From Monarcha castaneiventris obscurior (lineage: Eukaryota; Chordata; Aves; Passeriformes; Monarchidae), in contig JAMPIT010000884.1 in NCBI GenBank assembly GCA_026261815.1, forward strand, positions 13,591,001 to 13,655,000: 64,000 nt of DNA, in the 5' to 3' direction. The number at the start of each line of letters is the position of its first letter. Position 1 is the first letter of the stretch. The position numbers and the translations under genes were made by a program. The notes below the pieces were generated by a model. The model worked only from the letters and a program-made list of their open reading frames with translations, was not told the DNA's origin and did no database searches. Below are positions 61,462 to 64,000 of the stretch, piece after piece.

Positions 61462-64000
61462 CTAGTGAGAAAAAACAGAACAACTGGATCAGCGGCTGTA
61501 TGGCACAGGAGCTTCAGAGACCTTGCTTTAACTTCTCTGGCTCAGCTTCCAACACACTAAAGCAAAACCAAATTCTTAACAACCATGCAATTCTTAAAAA
61601 GAAAAACAAAAACATATTCTGAAATAAATTTGTTTGACGTTTTTAACTCTCAATAATTATTTCATGATATGATGTTTTTTAAGCCATACTATATTTTAAA
61701 CTGTATAGCATAAAATTAATCTCAAACAATACACTGGCAAACTTTCCACAGAAAACAGAGGCTTCTGAAGAACTTTCCTCTTCATAGACCAACGTTCCCT
61801 TGCCTTTCAAAACACTGCACTGTTACCGTTTCTCAACACCTCTCCAATGTTCTGGATTTGGTAACATTCTCTAACATCCTCCTTTCTTGTGACGAGGCAG
61901 AAGTAACAAATACATCCTTACCCACATTAAATTTGAAACAGCTTAATGCTCTTTGTGAATGCTGTAAGAAGTCAGTGAACAGCTGCGTTACAGTTCTGTC
62001 TAAAATTAACTTCAGTAAAGTTGTAGTAACAATTATTTATGCATTTATTTTGGGATGCTACTATTACTTCAGGAGCATTTGAGGAAGTTCTCATTTAAAG
62101 GAAATGTCCTCTCTCAACAGAAAAATAAGATCCAACAATAATCAAGCAGAAACACACAAACTGAATGGTAGCAGCAACTAAGCTTGTACTGGCTATAATT
62201 ACTGATATTTTTCTAAGCATCTGGTTCATATTTACAAATATTCATATTCATTTGCAAAATAAGTATTTAAAATACACCACTGGAGAGCAAAGCACAACCC
62301 TTTTCTATTGTGCTCTGAGCTTACAAAGATAATAAAAACGTGATTTTAGGATATGCATTTCATCACTGGCTGCAATTAGTTGTGTATCTGTATGATTGAT
62401 TTTTCTTCTGATCCAGACAATAGCAATAGGACAAATGAGTGGATCAAAAAAAACAGATAGCAAAAAACTAGTGTAAACCATTGGAAAGTTCTCCTCCTTC
62501 CACATCTGTTTGGCTCCTTCCTCTCCTTCCCCTGCTTCTCAGCTCTTTCACCTGCCTCTCTTCCTAACACTCCCTTCACAGCAAACTAATGAGCAGCTCC
62601 AACAGGAGTTTGGGAATAAGCAATGCTGCTGCAACCATGTACATAGTGCTAAGTCATTTGAAGGCTAAGGATGAATTTTCAAGCTTAGAGTAACCTGCCC
62701 CAAACCTGCACATTTGATTTGAAGACAAGAAAATAGCTTTAGAACTCCACGTCCCACTTCTTGCCCCTAAACCCCATCTGTGTTGCCTTCTAATGGTGGT
62801 TGCAGAACTGAAAAGTCTGTTTCTGCCTCAGACTTAGCAAATGGTTTTCCATGATCAGTAGTAAAATATAGTGTCCATGAACAGAAAAAAACTGTGCTTT
62901 CCCCAATAGCTTAATACTTGCTCTAGGACTAAAAACATGTACACAGATTTCAAGACAGTAAAAGGCAAAAAATGAAAGGATGTTTTTCACCTTTTTTTGG
63001 TGTGTTGAGGTTTTTTAACGGGAAGTATTCTTAAAAGGGAGTTAGGGAAAGTTTTTTAAGTATTGAGCTAACTCAAACATAAAATTCCCTGACAAAAAGC
63101 TTGAGGAACCTTCTGACTGTATTTGTTCCTCCCTGTCTCCACCACTAATAGCATCTTAAGAATTGCGAAGATTTCTACCAAAATCCCCCTTAAGCCTTTT
63201 TACCTTGACCCGTAATTTCCCATGTTCAAACAATAGCAATATTGTTAACTTACACTGTAGTGACCCACAAAGGAAGAAATCCCAGCACATCTGTGAATCC
63301 CAACACACTCTGGATGCTGATCTCGTTTACACTATGGTAACTCCAACACAATTTTCATTACTTTAAATTAACACTGAACATTAAAATTTACACTTCCAGA
63401 ATCACAGGATGGTTTGGGTTGGAAGGGCCCTTTAAAAGTCATTCAGTTCCAAGCCTGCTACTGTGGGGAAGGCCAGCATGTACTAAATTAGATTGCTAAG
63501 CCCCATCAACCTGACCTTGGACCAAAATCACTTATTTATATTAAAGATGATTTAACTCACAATCAACAGACATGTGTACAATGCATGTGTGAAGTAGTTC
63601 AGTCATTTTTTGCTCTCCCTTTTTTTTGTCCCTGAAATAGCTGTCTTGCCCATAACAGCAGCTTCATGAAACTAAGACACAAAATCTAAATTTAGGATTA
63701 ACTTTCACCAATGTGCTCCTGACTTCAGATTCCAGCTTTTTCTGATCATACAAACACTGACAGGGAAAAAAAAACCAAAAACAAAAAAAGCTCAAAAAAA
63801 GCCCATATCCTGAAATTCAGTCACACTGAGAAATTAAAATTTTAGTTTTACCAATGCCTGCTAGAGGTCAAAAATAACCTTAAGCCTTGATACAGCGCAT
63901 GCATTACCATATTCCAAGTATCAAAATAATATTATCAATATAGTATCAAAAAGGCACTACCTTCTGGAAAAATGCACAAACTTTGTGTCAGGCACTTTTC
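61462..64000 (-). other. AEBP2: AEBP2 intron, partial
   Basis: This is the part of the next upstream intron that falls in the window. I looked for the earlier zinc-finger exons on the minus strand and saw none. It includes a CR1 fragment at 63397-63523 and an A-rich tract near 63765-63800. Confidence 0.8.
63397..63523 (-). mobile_element. CR1 LINE 3'-end fragment, minus strand
   Basis: On the plus strand it reads CCAGAATCACAGGATGG, then TTTGGGTTGGAAGGGCCC and a diverged stretch ending in CCCATCAACCTGACCTTGG. This is the reverse complement of a CR1 3' end. It sits inside the AEBP2 intron in the gene's sense orientation. It is short, 5'-truncated and not coding. Confidence 0.88.

Noticed and set aside
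62305..62990. Minus-strand frames of about 66 codons considered as earlier AEBP2 zinc-finger exons
   Set aside because: They contain no Cys/His finger spacing and no resemblance to AEBP2.

Overview
The window is vertebrate nuclear DNA, almost certainly from a bird and probably a songbird. The evidence is one near-complete CR1 retrotransposon and four CR1 3'-end fragments, several LTR remnants including one type I associate with passerine genomes, AT-rich intergenic DNA, and one host gene with spliced exons. Long open frames outside the gene are rare and mostly chance. The organism is inferred from repeat content and one gene, not from a database match.

The only host protein-coding gene I can support is AEBP2, on the minus strand. 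It enters from the right edge and ends near 49 kb. AEBP2 is a zinc-finger accessory subunit of Polycomb repressive complex 2. The visible exons are 61461-61275 (last zinc finger and Lys/Arg-rich motif), 55963-55839, 53101-53034, 50790-50677, an optional exon at 49406-49310 and a terminal exon from 49072. All junctions have GT/AG sites and compatible phases. The first exons, coding the N-terminus and the earlier zinc fingers, lie beyond 64000. The terminal exon can be read in two frames. Skipping the optional exon gives a short basic end with the stop at 49042. Including it shifts the frame and gives a 66-residue alternative tail with the stop at 48971. An AT-rich putative 3' UTR runs to about 46.9 kb.

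From 1 to about 46 kb the window looks like intergenic DNA downstream of AEBP2, and I find no host gene there. Its main occupant is a roughly 4.25-kb CR1 LINE on the minus strand (13201 to about 17454). It has a CpG-rich 5' region, ORF1 (coiled coil plus SGNH esterase), ORF2 (APE endonuclease plus reverse transcriptase) and the CR1 3' tail. Four lesions were found in its two reading frames, so it is dead but fairly young. CR1 3' fragments lie near 11.26-11.58, 26.55-26.66, 40.88-41.04 and 63.40-63.52 kb. LTR remnants lie at 23.73-23.96 kb, at 43.88-44.12 kb, and at 59.23-59.61 kb inside an AEBP2 intron in the gene's sense orientation.

I found no tRNA or rRNA gene, no CRISPR array and no clearly new genetic system. 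The most interesting observation is the frame-switching 3' end of AEBP2.
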